Source of the DNA: Gaiellasilicea sp963745775
GTDB taxonomy: Bacteria > Actinomycetota > Thermoleophilia > Gaiellales > Gaiellaceae
Direction: 5' to 3'
Assembly (NCBI GenBank): GCA_963745775.1
Contig: CAVUYY010000012.1
Coordinates: 363,179 to 427,178 of the forward strand
Length of the DNA: 64,000 nucleotides
The notes beneath the pieces are model-generated. The model searched no databases. It was not told the DNA's origin and saw only the letters and a list, made by a program, of their open reading frames with translations. Positions within the stretch are counted from its first letter, which is position 1; each line of letters starts with the position of its first letter. This document shows, in pieces, positions 53,714 to 61,702 of the stretch. Both the position numbers and the translations under genes were made by a program.

Positions 53714-54468
53714 AGATCGCCTGGGAACGGCGCGGCGAAGGGCCGCCTCTGCTCCTGATCCATGGGCTCGGCTACGCCCGCTGGGGCTGGGAGCCGGTCG
53801 TCGACGGGTTGGCGCGCTCCTTCGACGTGCTCACCTTCGACAACCGTGGGGTCGGCGCGAGCGACGCGCCGCCTGGGCCGTATTCGGCGAGCGAGCTGGC
53901 CGCAGACGCGCAGCAGGTGCTGGACGAGGCGGGCGTCGAGCGAGCGCACGTCGTCGGCACGAGCCTCGGTGGGATGATCGCGCAGGAGCTCGCGCATGCC
54001 CAGCCCGGTCGTGTCGATCGCCTCGTGCTCGCCTGCACCACGCCCGGTGGCGCCGAGGCGTTCCCGATGCCGGCGCAGACGATCGAGCTCCTCCAGAAGG
54101 CGATGGGGCTGCCGGAGGATGAGGCGCTTCGCTCCTTCGTGGTCAACGCGCTCGAGCCCGATCCTCGCCCCGAGCTCGTCGAGCGGATCCTCGAGCACCG
54201 CCGGGCGAATCGCCAGGATCCGCTCGCCTGGGCGGCGCAGGCGGCCGCCGCGATGAGCTTCGATCGTTACGGCGAGGCTTCGTCGCTCGCTGCGCCGACG
54301 CTCGTCCAGCAGGGCGACGGCGACGTCGTCGTCGATCCGCGAAACGCGGAGCTGCTCGTCGAGCTGATCCCCGGCGCGCGGCTCGAGGTCTACGCCGGCT
54401 GCGGCCATCTCTTCTTCTGGCAGGAGCCGGAGCGGTTCGTCCGGGAGCTCGAGGGGTTTCTCCTGTGA
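53710..54468 (+). CDS. Alpha/beta hydrolase
   Basis: This 252-residue hydrolase of the 3-oxoadipate enol-lactonase / carboxylesterase type has the oxyanion HGLGYARWGW, FDNRGVGASDAPPGPYSASE, the nucleophile elbow VVGTSLGGMIAQELA (Ser), a late acid Asp (QQGDGDVVVDPRNAELL) and the catalytic His in YAGCGHLFFWQEPERF. Placed between a LivM permease and a CoA ligase, it probably opens a lactone or ester in the same pathway. The start is GTG 53710, and its stop overlaps the next gene's GTG. Confidence 0.88.
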   Translation: MKIAWERRGEGPPLLLIHGLGYARWGWEPVVDGLARSFDVLTFDNRGVGASDAPPGPYSASELAADAQQVLDEAGVERAHVVGTSLGGMIAQELAHAQPGRVDRLVLACTTPGGAEAFPMPAQTIELLQKAMGLPEDEALRSFVVNALEPDPRPELVERILEHRRANRQDPLAWAAQAAAAMSFDRYGEASSLAAPTLVQQGDGDVVVDPRNAELLVELIPGARLEVYAGCGHLFFWQEPERFVRELEGFLL

Positions 54469-55937
54469 GCAATCTCACCCTCGACCGCTGGATCCGCGAC
54501 CGCGCCCGGACGACCCCGGAGCGGGTCGCGATCGACTTCCTCGGCGCGGAGACGACCTATCGCGAGCTCGACGAGCGGTCGGAGTGGCTCGCCGCCCACC
54601 TGCTCGGCGCCGGGCTCGTGCCGGGCGACCGGGTGGCGACGCTCACCGGGTCCAGTCCCGAGCACGTCGTCGTCTTCTTCGCGTGCGCGAAGGCGGGCCT
54701 GATCCTGCTCCCGCTGAACTGGCGGTTGACGAACGCCGAGCTCGCCTACCAGCTCGCCGATGCCGAGCCGGCGATCGTGCTGGCCTCGTCCGAGTTCCTG
54801 GAGACGGCCGCCGCGCTGCACGAGCGGAGCGCGCCGCTCGAGGAGCTTGTGCGCAAAGAACGCAAGCCCTCGCTCCCACCACCACCGCCGCCGGGCGACG
54901 ACCACGGGCTGCTGCTCGTCTACACCTCGGGCACGACCGGACGGCCGAAGGGCGCCGTGCTCACGCACGCGAACTGCTTCTGGACGAACCTCTCCTTCGA
55001 CCGCGTCGCCGGTCTCGGGGACGAGGACGTCGTCCTCCAGCTCCTGCCCCAGTTCCACGTCGGCGGCTGGAACGTGCAGGCGCTGCTCGCGTGGTGGAAG
55101 GGCGCGCGCGTGGTGCTCGAGCCGTCGTTCGACCCGGCCCGGGCGCTCGCGCTGATCGGCGAGAAGCGGGTGACGACGATGATGGGCGTTCCGGCGACCT
55201 ACCTCTTCATGGCGCAGGATCCCGGTTTCGCCGACGCCGACCTCTCCAGCCTGCGCCGCGCGGTCGTCGGGGGTGCGCCGATGCCCGAGGCGCTGCTCGA
55301 GCTCTGGCACGAGCGCGGGGTCGAGATCGTCCAGGGCTACGGGCTGACCGAGGCGGCGCCGAACGTCCTCTGCCTCCCGCCCGAGGACGCGACCCGGAAG
55401 CGCGGCTTTGCGGGCCGGCCCTATCCACACGTCGACGTCGCGCTCCGCGATCCGGAGTCCGGCGCGCTCGTCGAAGGCGTGGGGGAGGGCGAGCTCGTCG
55501 TCCGCGGCCCGAACGTCTTCCCCGGCTACTGGCGCAACGAGCAGGCCACAGCGGCGGCGTTCGCCGACGGGTGGCTCCTCACGGGCGACATCGCGGCCCG
55601 CGACGCCGAAGGGGACTACCGAATCGTCGGCCGGCTGAAGGACATGGTCATCTCCGGCGGCGAGAACGTCTACCCGGCGGAGATCGAGAGCGTCCTCCAC
55701 GAGCATGCCGCGGTTGCCGAGGCGGCGGTCGTCGGCGTCCCGGACGAGCGTTGGGGCGAGGCCTGCGCGGCGTTCGTCGTGTCGGACGGCGAGGCGAGCG
55801 AGGACGAGCTGCTCGCCTTCTGCCGCGAGCGCCTCGCCACGTTCAAGGTGCCGCGTGAGCTCCACTTCGTCGACGAGCTCCCGCGGAACGCGATGGGCAA
55901 GGTCGTCAAGAGCGAGCTCCTGGAGGTCGCTCGATGA
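54465..55937 (+). CDS. Acyl-CoA synthetase (AMP-forming)
   Basis: This 490-residue adenylate-forming ligase activates a carboxylic acid with ATP to an acyl-CoA. It has the phosphate loop LVYTSGTTGRPKGAVLTHAN, the A5 motif QGYGLTEAAPNV, DGWLLTGDIAARDAEGDYRI, the hinge GRLKDMVISGGENVYPAEIE and the C-terminal Lys in RNAMGKVVKSELLEVA. A linker at about residues 126-143 (ELVRKERKPSLPPPPPPGDD) has a proline run and overlaps a degraded copy of the palindrome seen elsewhere. Chain or ring specificity is not clear. The start is GTG 54465. It is coupled to the hydrolase and to the TetR gene. Confidence 0.92.
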   Translation: MSNLTLDRWIRDRARTTPERVAIDFLGAETTYRELDERSEWLAAHLLGAGLVPGDRVATLTGSSPEHVVVFFACAKAGLILLPLNWRLTNAELAYQLADAEPAIVLASSEFLETAAALHERSAPLEELVRKERKPSLPPPPPPGDDHGLLLVYTSGTTGRPKGAVLTHANCFWTNLSFDRVAGLGDEDVVLQLLPQFHVGGWNVQALLAWWKGARVVLEPSFDPARALALIGEKRVTTMMGVPATYLFMAQDPGFADADLSSLRRAVVGGAPMPEALLELWHERGVEIVQGYGLTEAAPNVLCLPPEDATRKRGFAGRPYPHVDVALRDPESGALVEGVGEGELVVRGPNVFPGYWRNEQATAAAFADGWLLTGDIAARDAEGDYRIVGRLKDMVISGGENVYPAEIESVLHEHAAVAEAAVVGVPDERWGEACAAFVVSDGEASEDELLAFCRERLATFKVPRELHFVDELPRNAMGKVVKSELLEVAR

Positions 55938-56530
55938 AGCAGCTCACCGCGCGCGGCGAGCGCACCCGCCAGAGACTCCTCGAGGCGGCCGAGCAGGTGT
56001 TCGCGCAGCACGGCTACCACGACGCCTCGATCGTCAAGATCACCGAGGCGGCGGGTGTCGGCCAGGGCACCTTCTACCTCTACTTCGACGGGAAGAAGCG
56101 GATCTTCGACGAGCTCGTGCTCGACCTCAACGCCCGCGTCCGGCGCGCGATGATCGAGGCTTCCTCGCAGGGGACGACGCGCGCCGAGAGCGAGCTGCTC
56201 GGCTTCGGTGCGTTCTTCCGCTTCACCGGCGAGCATCCGGCGCTCTACCGGATCATCCGGCAGGCCGAGTTCGTCTCGCCCGAGACGCTGCAGCTCCACT
56301 ACGAGCGGCTGACCGAGGGCTACATGGCCGGCCTGCAGCAGGCGATGGCTGCGGGCGAGGTCGCCGAAGGAGACCCGGAGGTGCTCGCGTGGAGCCTGAT
56401 GGGGATCGGGGAGCTCGTCGGGATGCGCTGGGTTCTCTGGAACGGGAAGGCGGAGATGCCCGAGCAGGTGTTCGACGAGCTGGCGCGGATCATCATCCGG
56501 GCGCTCGGAGCCAAGGACGTCGATTCGTGA
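55934..56530 (+). CDS. TetR-family transcriptional regulator
   Basis: This 198-residue repressor has an N-terminal helix-turn-helix (YHDASIVKITEAAGVGQGTF then YLYFDGKKRIFDELV) and a C-terminal ligand domain with WSLMGIGELVGMRWVLWNGK. It lies inside the operon, coupled to the ligase (ATGA) and to the KAS III-like gene (GTGA), so it probably senses a pathway acyl-CoA and controls this operon, possibly through the repeats upstream of livK. The start is ATG 55934. Confidence 0.92.
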   Translation: MKQLTARGERTRQRLLEAAEQVFAQHGYHDASIVKITEAAGVGQGTFYLYFDGKKRIFDELVLDLNARVRRAMIEASSQGTTRAESELLGFGAFFRFTGEHPALYRIIRQAEFVSPETLQLHYERLTEGYMAGLQQAMAAGEVAEGDPEVLAWSLMGIGELVGMRWVLWNGKAEMPEQVFDELARIIIRALGAKDVDS

Positions 56531-57516
56531 TCGGTCTCTCGGCGACGGCGTCCTATCTTCCCGAGCGCTGGCTGACCGCTGCGGAGATCGGCGAGGCGAG
56601 CGGGATTCCGGAGGCGGTGCTCGTGGAGAAGTTCGGCCTACGCGGGAAGCACATCGCCGCGGAGGACGAGCACGTCAGCGACATGTCGATCGAGGCGGCC
56701 TCCCGCCTGCTCGCAGAGGAGGGGCTCGACCCGGCCGAGATCGACGTCGTCCTCTACTACGGCTCGATGTGGAAGGACTACCCCGTGTGGCAGGCAGCGC
56801 CGTGGATCGCCCACCGGCTCGGCTGCGCGAATGCCTACGCGCTCGAGTACGCGAACGTCTCGTGCGGGACGCCGGTGGCGTTGCGGCTCGCCCGGAACTT
56901 CCTGCTCGGCGAGCCGGAGCTGCGGAACGTGCTGCTCGTCGCCGCCTGTCGCGAGTCGTACCTGATCGACTACGCGAACGAGCGGTCGCGCTTCATGTTC
57001 AACTTCGGCGACGGAGCCGTGGCGGGGCTGCTGACGCGCGACGGCGGTCACGAGCTCTGCGGCGCCCACGCGATCACCGACGGTTCCTTCTCGCTCCAGG
57101 TGAAGGTGCCGGCGGGGGGATCGGTCGAGCCGGCCTCGGCGGAAACCGTGGCCGGTCGCAGGCACTTCCTCGACGTCGCGGATCCTGCGCAGATGAAGGG
57201 CGGGCTCGACGAGGTCAGCCTCCCGAACTTCGTCGCCGCCGCCCGAGGAGCGCTCGAGAGCTGCGGCGCGAGCCAGGACGAGATCGCGTATCTCTGCAAC
57301 ATCCACATGAAGCGCTCGATGCACGACGCGATCGTCGGCGAGCTCGGCTCCCCGCGGGCGACGTATCTCGACGACACCGGACATATGAGCGGCGTCGATC
57401 CGCTGCTCGCGCTCGATCGGATCTCGAGAGCGGGGGAGCTCCAGGCGGGCGACGTCGTTCTGCTCCTCGCCGCCGGAACCGGATACACCTGGGCCGCTAC
57501 GGTGCTCAGATGGTGA
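56527..57516 (+). CDS. 3-oxoacyl-ACP synthase III-like (thiolase-fold) protein
   Basis: This is a KAS III-family thiolase-fold enzyme (329 residues). The nucleophile Cys is in EYANVSCGTPVALRLA, and the His is probably in CNIHMKRSMHDAIVGEL. The third catalytic residue of FabH (Asn in the NTSAAS motif) is not obvious. The aligned region reads YLDDTGHMSGVDPLLALDRI. This suggests a ligand or reaction other than standard acetyl-ACP elongation, for example acyl transfer or non-decarboxylating condensation. The GTG start at 56527 overlaps the TetR stop. Gene context puts it in CoA-ester metabolism. Confidence 0.82.
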   Translation: MIGLSATASYLPERWLTAAEIGEASGIPEAVLVEKFGLRGKHIAAEDEHVSDMSIEAASRLLAEEGLDPAEIDVVLYYGSMWKDYPVWQAAPWIAHRLGCANAYALEYANVSCGTPVALRLARNFLLGEPELRNVLLVAACRESYLIDYANERSRFMFNFGDGAVAGLLTRDGGHELCGAHAITDGSFSLQVKVPAGGSVEPASAETVAGRRHFLDVADPAQMKGGLDEVSLPNFVAAARGALESCGASQDEIAYLCNIHMKRSMHDAIVGELGSPRATYLDDTGHMSGVDPLLALDRISRAGELQAGDVVLLLAAGTGYTWAATVLRW

Positions 57517-57941
57517 TCGGCGATCTGCTCGGGCAGGAGCTCGTCTCGGACTGGTTCGCGATCGAGCAGGAGCGGATCGACGAGTTCGCGCGCGCGACCG
57601 ACGATCCGCAGTGGATCCACACCGATCCGGTGCGCGCGGCGGCGGGGCCGTTCGGGGCGACGATCGCCCACGGCTTCCTGACGCTCTCGCTCGTCGTGCC
57701 GCTCTTCGAGCAGGCGCTGCCGACGCTCGACGGCTATCGCCTGAGCGTCAACTACGGGCTGAATCGCGTTCGCTTTCCGGCGCCGGTGCCGGCCGGCAGC
57801 CGCGTTCGCGCGCGCTTCGTCGTCGAGGACGTCGAGGAGGTGAGCGGCGGCGAGCAGGCACGCGTCGCCGCGACGATCGAGCGCGAAGGGCAGGAGAAGC
57901 CGGTCTGCGTCGCCGAGGCGCTCTTCCGCTTCCTGCGCTGA
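57510..57941 (+). CDS. MaoC-like (R)-hydratase
   Basis: This 143-residue hot-dog-fold enzyme hydrates enoyl-CoA or dehydrates 3-hydroxyacyl-CoA. The hydratase-2 motif is present: FARATDDPQWIHTDPVRA (catalytic Asp and His) and GPFGATIAHGFLTLSLVVPL. The later part (YGLNRVRFPAPVPAGSRVRA) is typical. It overlaps the KAS III-like gene by 7 bases. Together with the ligase and condensing enzyme it suggests a short CoA-ester pathway. The stop overlaps the CTG from which the next gene may start. Confidence 0.9.
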   Translation: MVIGDLLGQELVSDWFAIEQERIDEFARATDDPQWIHTDPVRAAAGPFGATIAHGFLTLSLVVPLFEQALPTLDGYRLSVNYGLNRVRFPAPVPAGSRVRARFVVEDVEEVSGGEQARVAATIEREGQEKPVCVAEALFRFLR

Positions 57942-59095
57942 AGCAAGCACTCCCTTCCCGGCGCGCTGCTCGCCTGCGGCGGGATCGTCCTGCTCTCGTT
58001 CGCGGACGGCGGCTTCTTTCCGGAGAGCTGGCGGGCGGCGACCGTCGCCTTCCTCTCCGTCGCCGCGCTCGCCGTCGTCGTGCGCGGTCGCCCGGCGTCA
58101 AACTAGCGCCGACCCGACCGCAGCTGCTCGTCCTCGGCGCGCTGGCGACACTGACGATCTGGACGGCGCTCTCCGCCGTCTGGTCGCCTACACCCGCCGA
58201 CTCATTCCTCGAGGCGCAGCGCACGCTCGCGTACCTCGCGTTCGTCCTCGCCGCCGTCGTTGTCGCCGGCTCGATCTGCTCGGGCGTTCTCGCCGGGACC
58301 GGCGTCGTCTGCGCGTACGCGCTCGGGCAGCGGCTGCTCGAGGGGCCGCCGGATCCGCCGGACCCGTTCGAGGGCACGCTGCTCCAGGAGCCGCTCGGCT
58401 ACGCGAATGGGCTCGGGGGCCTCGCCGCGATCGGGTTTGCGATCGCGATCTCTCGGCTCGTCGTCGAGCGCCGGCTGCGACCGCTTCACGGCGCGCTGGT
58501 ATGTGGCTTCGTGGTCACGCTCTGGCTGACGGGAAGCCGCGGCGGCTGGGTCGCCGCGGCTGTCGGGGCGGCGGTCGCACTCGCGCTCGGGCTCGGGCGA
58601 ACCCGCGTCGCGGGAATCGTCGCCGCGACAGCCGCGGTGGCGCTGGCCGTCGCGCTCGCGCTTTCAGGGAGCTCGCTCGCCGACGACGTGGCAGAACCCG
58701 CCGGCGACCGCGCGTGGTACTGGAACGTCGCCTGGCACGAGGTCGTCGAGGCGCCGCTCGTGGGGAAGGGTGCCGGGACCTTCGAGCTCGCCTGGCTCGA
58801 GCGTTTGCCGATCCCGCAGCCTGTGCTGGACGCGCACAGCCTCTACCTCGAGACACTCGCCGAGCTCGGGCTCGTGGGACTCGCACTCCTCGGTCTGGCG
58901 CTGGCGCCTCCGTTGGCAGCAGCCTTCCGAGGTGCTGACCCGGCCGCGGCCGGCGGTTACGTCGCCTTCCTGCTCCACGCCGGCGTCGACTGGGACTGGG
59001 AGCTACCGGCGGTCACCGTCGCCGGCCTTGCCTGCGGCGCAGCCCTGCTTGTTGCACGAACGCGCAAGTTCCGCCCGGAACTAGCGTCTACGTGA
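57938..59095 (+). CDS. O-antigen ligase-like membrane protein (two frame breaks)
   Basis: This polytopic protein of about 385 residues resembles O-antigen ligases/polymerases: roughly ten helices, the conserved segment GYANGLGGLAAIGFAIAIS in the middle, LWLTGSRGGWVAAAVGAAVA, a long outside loop (PAGDRAWYWNVAWHEVVEAP, LVGKGAGTFELAWLERLP) and AHSLYLETLAELGLVGLALL. Its N-terminus needs breaks near 57965 and 58098. The best start is CTG 57938, overlapping the MaoC stop (CTGA), with no obvious ribosome binding site. It may ligate or polymerise a surface polysaccharide and is unrelated in theme to the CoA genes before it. Confidence 0.78.
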   Translation: MKQALPSRRAARLRRDRPALVRGRRLLSGELAGGDRRLPLRRRARRRRARSPGVKLAPTRPQLLVLGALATLTIWTALSAVWSPTPADSFLEAQRTLAYLAFVLAAVVVAGSICSGVLAGTGVVCAYALGQRLLEGPPDPPDPFEGTLLQEPLGYANGLGGLAAIGFAIAISRLVVERRLRPLHGALVCGFVVTLWLTGSRGGWVAAAVGAAVALALGLGRTRVAGIVAATAAVALAVALALSGSSLADDVAEPAGDRAWYWNVAWHEVVEAPLVGKGAGTFELAWLERLPIPQPVLDAHSLYLETLAELGLVGLALLGLALAPPLAAAFRGADPAAAGGYVAFLLHAGVDWDWELPAVTVAGLACGAALLVARTRKFRPELAST

Positions 59096-59117
59096 GCAAC
59101 CCGGTAAAAGGAGTCTC

Positions 59118-59390
59118 ATGAATCGAAATTCAGCTCGGAACCTGCGCCTCGCCCTCGTCGTCGTCCTGACGGCGGCGCTCGTCCTCTCGGTGGCTGCGCT
59201 CGCCGCGGTGCCGAACAAGGGCAAGCCGGCCAAGCCCGGCAAGGAGAAGAGCACACCGTCTGCCGCCCAGTACCAGTACGGCAAGACGAAGGTCTCGCTC
59301 TGCCACAAGGGCAAGAAGACGATCAGCGTCGGCGGCCCGGCGGTCAAGGCTCATCTTCGCCACGGCGACACACTCGGTCGCTGCCCGTAG
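59118..59390 (+). CDS. Small secreted protein with CHKGK...HGD motif
   Basis: This 90-residue exported protein has a signal peptide (RLALVVVLTAALVLSVAALA), a Lys/Pro-rich linker (NKGKPAKPGKEKSTPSA) and a C-terminal module KVSLCHKGKKTISVGGPAVK followed by AHLRHGDTLGRCP. This CHxGKxT...AHLxHGDxxGxC pattern occurs as a stand-alone module in secreted bacterial proteins. Its function is not established. The two Cys could form a disulfide, and the two His could bind metal. The ATG at 59118 has a strong AAAAGGAG Shine-Dalgarno. A very strong hairpin follows the stop. Confidence 0.85.
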   Translation: MNRNSARNLRLALVVVLTAALVLSVAALAAVPNKGKPAKPGKEKSTPSAAQYQYGKTKVSLCHKGKKTISVGGPAVKAHLRHGDTLGRCP

Positions 59391-59414
59391 CTTCGGCGGC
59401 GACTGCACGCGAAT

Positions 59415-59448
59415 GGGTTCGCACCGCACTCCGGCGCGGTGCGAACCC
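59415..59448 (+). terminator. Strong hairpin terminator
   Basis: GGGTTCGCACCGC and GCGGTGCGAACCC make a perfect 13-bp stem with an 8-base loop, 25 bases after the stop of the small secreted protein. A second short palindrome (TTCGCGAA) follows. It most likely ends the transcript of the upstream gene. Confidence 0.75.
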
Positions 59449-59494
59449 CTTCGCGAAGCGTGAGCCTCGTCGACCGATGCGCTACCGTCGGAGG

Positions 59495-60405
59495 ATGGTC
59501 GGGCGGCGAACCTGGGGAACGGCGGCCGGATTTTCCCTGCTGATGCTCCTCGCGGGAGGCTGCGGCGGCGGCGAAGCGACGACCGCCGAGCGGTCGACGA
59601 CAGCGCCGGTCGAGAAGGCGCCGTACTACCCACGTGCGGAGCCGCCGGTCGCCTCCGCGAGCGTGGCGCCTCGTGCGCCGCTGGCAAAGCCGACGCCGGC
59701 GATGCCCGCAAAACTCGCTCGCGCTCGACCCACGGCCGCGCCCGAGTAGAGCAGCAGCGACGTCGCGGTGCGCCTCGACCCCGGTGCGACCGCTCCGGAC
59801 CAAGAGCACTTGCCTTCGCCGCAGTCGTGCGGACTCAGGCTCGTGTCTACGCGAGCCCGGACGGACGGTCGCTCGCTCGGTACGGCCGATCAACGTGAAC
59901 GGCGTGCCGACGGTCTTCGGCGTGCTCAGCCGCACCGACTGCGGCGGCCGCTGGCTGCGCGTGCAGCTGCCGAGCCGGCCGAACGGCGTCCTCGCCTGGG
60001 TCCGCGCGCGCGACGTCCAGCTGATCCGCGTTCGGACGCGGATCGAGGTCGACCTCTCGGCTCGCCGCGTCACGCTGTACCGGAAGGGCCGCGAGTTGAT
60101 CTCGACGCGGGCAGCGATCGGCGCTTCGGACACGCCGACGCCCGACCGGCAGCTACTACGTCAACCAGCGCCTGGTCGCTCCGAATCCGAGCGGCCCCTA
60201 CGGCCCGGCGGCGATCGGCGTCTCGGCGTTCTCACCCGTCCTGCAGCACTGGATGCAGGGTGGCCCGATCGCGATCCACGGGACGAACCAGCCACACTTG
60301 CTCGGCGGCGCCGTCTCCCACGGGTGCATCCGGATCGCGAACAGCGCCATCACCCGCATGTTCCGGCTCGCCGTCGCGGGGACGCCGGTCGTCATCCGCG
60401 CCTAG
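59495..60405 (+). CDS. L,D-transpeptidase, lipoprotein type (three frame breaks)
   Basis: This YkuD-domain enzyme cross-links peptidoglycan through 3-3 bonds or attaches proteins. It is about 303 residues when breaks near 59755-59820, 59880 and 60148 are bridged. It starts with a lipoprotein-like signal (GFSLLMLLAGGCGGGEA), a Pro/Ala-rich linker (APYYPRAEPPVASASVAP), a small SH3-like part (ARVYASPDGRSLARYGR then VLSRTDCGGRWLRVQLPS), then the catalytic domain: IRVRTRIEVDLSARRVTLYR, SYYVNQRLVAPNPSGPYG, and the active-site motif AIHGTNQPHLLGGAVSHGCIR with the catalytic Cys. An Asp or Ala near the N-terminus is uncertain because of the breaks. The start is ATG 59495. Confidence 0.85.
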
Positions 60406-60513
60406 GCACAAGCCCTCGCCAGCTGAAGATCACCCTTTCGGGTACTAGTTTGAACCGCTAAAACGATCCATCTTGGGCCGTGTAGCGAAGGGGTTACCGG
60501 GCGGCTGAGGGAG

Positions 60514-61170
60514 ATGGGGGACTGCGGCTTGGCGAAGATGAGGGTTCTCCTTGCGGACGATCATCGGCTGATGCTGGAGGCTGTGCGCGTCTCGCTGGAG
60601 CAGGACGGAGACTTCGAGATCGTGGCGGCCACGACGGACGCGACGAAGGTGCTCCCGCTCATGGCCGAGGCGCAGCCCGACATCGTCGTCCTCGACGTGC
60701 GGATGCCGCAGCTCGACGGGATCACGTGCCTGAAGCGGATTCGCGGCGCCCATCCGGACGTGGTCGTGGTGATGCTCTCCGCCTCGGAGGACGCGTCGAT
60801 CATCCAGCAGGCGATGGAGGCGGGGGCGCGAGCGTTCGTGCTCAAGCACATCGACCCGCGTGACCTCGGCGCGGTGATCCGGCAGGCGATCGTCGGCACC
60901 GTCTTCCAGTCGGCGAGCGTCTTCGCGGACGCGTCGGCGACGAAGGCAGCGGAAGCGGGTTTGACCGCCAAGGAGCGCGAGGTCCTGAACCTGCTCTCGG
61001 CGGGCCTCTCCAACCGCGACATCGCCAAGGAGCTGTGGCTCTCGCAGCAGACCATCAAGTTCCACCTCTCGAACATCTACCGCAAGCTGAACGTGAAGAG
61101 TCGAACGGCCGCGATCCAGGCCGCTCAGGTGAGAGGACTGATCAGCAACCCGCTTCTGCAGGAGGCGTAG
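60514..61170 (+). CDS. NarL/LuxR-family response regulator
   Basis: This 218-residue two-component regulator has a complete receiver (LLADDHRLMLEAVRVSLEQD; phosphoacceptor Asp in PDIVVLDVRMPQLDGITCL; Lys in FVLKHIDPRDLGAVIR) and a LuxR helix-turn-helix (LTAKEREVLNLLSAGLSNRD then IAKELWLSQQTIKFHLSNIY). No histidine kinase gene is next to it. The start is ATG 60514. ATG 60538 (MRVLLADDH) is an equally plausible, shorter start. It stands between the L,D-transpeptidase gene and a small minus-strand gene, and may control secreted-protein genes nearby, which is speculation. Confidence 0.9.
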   Translation: MGDCGLAKMRVLLADDHRLMLEAVRVSLEQDGDFEIVAATTDATKVLPLMAEAQPDIVVLDVRMPQLDGITCLKRIRGAHPDVVVVMLSASEDASIIQQAMEAGARAFVLKHIDPRDLGAVIRQAIVGTVFQSASVFADASATKAAEAGLTAKEREVLNLLSAGLSNRDIAKELWLSQQTIKFHLSNIYRKLNVKSRTAAIQAAQVRGLISNPLLQEA

Positions 61171-61174
61171 CGGC

Positions 61175-61390
61175 TCAGGCGAGAACTTCTGCGCTGATGC
61201 TGGGATCGGCGGCCGCCCAGGCACGGACGAAGAACCGCAGTTCCGTCCGCTCGTGCTCCCGGCCCGCGAAATCCGCTGCGGGATACGAGAGCTCCAGCGT
61301 GTCGCCGTCGACGAAGGCGCGCGCGCCGAGAGCATGGATCTCCGCCACGAGCCGCTCCCTGGCGGCTGAGGGTTGAACTCGCAGTTTCAT
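61175..61390 (-). CDS. Small hypothetical protein
   Basis: This 71-residue protein has a beta-rich look (KLRVQPSAARERLVAEIHAL, AFVDGDTLELSYPAADFAG, RTELRFFVRAWAAADPSISA). I do not recognise a family. It starts at ATG 61390 and converges on the response regulator with a 4-base gap. Its codon use matches real genes of the region. Confidence 0.55.
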   Translation of the reverse strand: MKLRVQPSAARERLVAEIHALGARAFVDGDTLELSYPAADFAGREHERTELRFFVRAWAAADPSISAEVLA

Positions 61391-61454
61391 CGATCGAGTT
61401 CGCAGCTTCGATCGACCGAGCCCTGACCCGATCGTCTAATCGCCGAGCCGCCAA

Positions 61455-61702
61455 ACGGGTAGCTCTGCGGTCGAGCTACCCGTAGGGCTAGGCGAATCCC
61501 ACCCGCGTGCGGGAGGGGTCGCCGCGCAATCCGGCGCACGATGCGGCTTCTAGTCAGAGGAGTCTGCGGTAGTGCGGTTTGGAAGGCGGAAGAGCGGTGC
61601 GGCGGTAGGTCCGAGCAAGGGTCTGTGCTCGGACGTGCCGCCGTTCCCGATCCGACGAGTTCGAGTCCTGTGGCAACGACGATTTCAAGGGGAGACGATC
61701 TG
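61455..61702 (+). ncRNA. Long structured 5' leader of the repeat-protein gene
   Basis: This 248-base stretch has three strong hairpins. The first is ACGGGTAGCT / AGCTACCCGT (61455-61483, 10-bp stem). The second is CCCGC / GCGGG (61502-61513). The third is an extended one at 61601-61642, with GGCGG/CCGCC outer and GTCCGAGC/GCTCGGAC inner stems separated by a symmetric 3-base internal loop. A GGGGAG Shine-Dalgarno precedes the ATG. I do not recognise a known riboswitch class. It could be a regulatory leader. The wider gap 61391-61702 holds no gene I can see. Confidence 0.5.

Noticed and set aside
61655..61680. GAGTTCGAGTCC resembling a tRNA T-arm
   Set aside because: The flanking stem pairs poorly and no cloverleaf forms. 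It lies in the structured leader instead.
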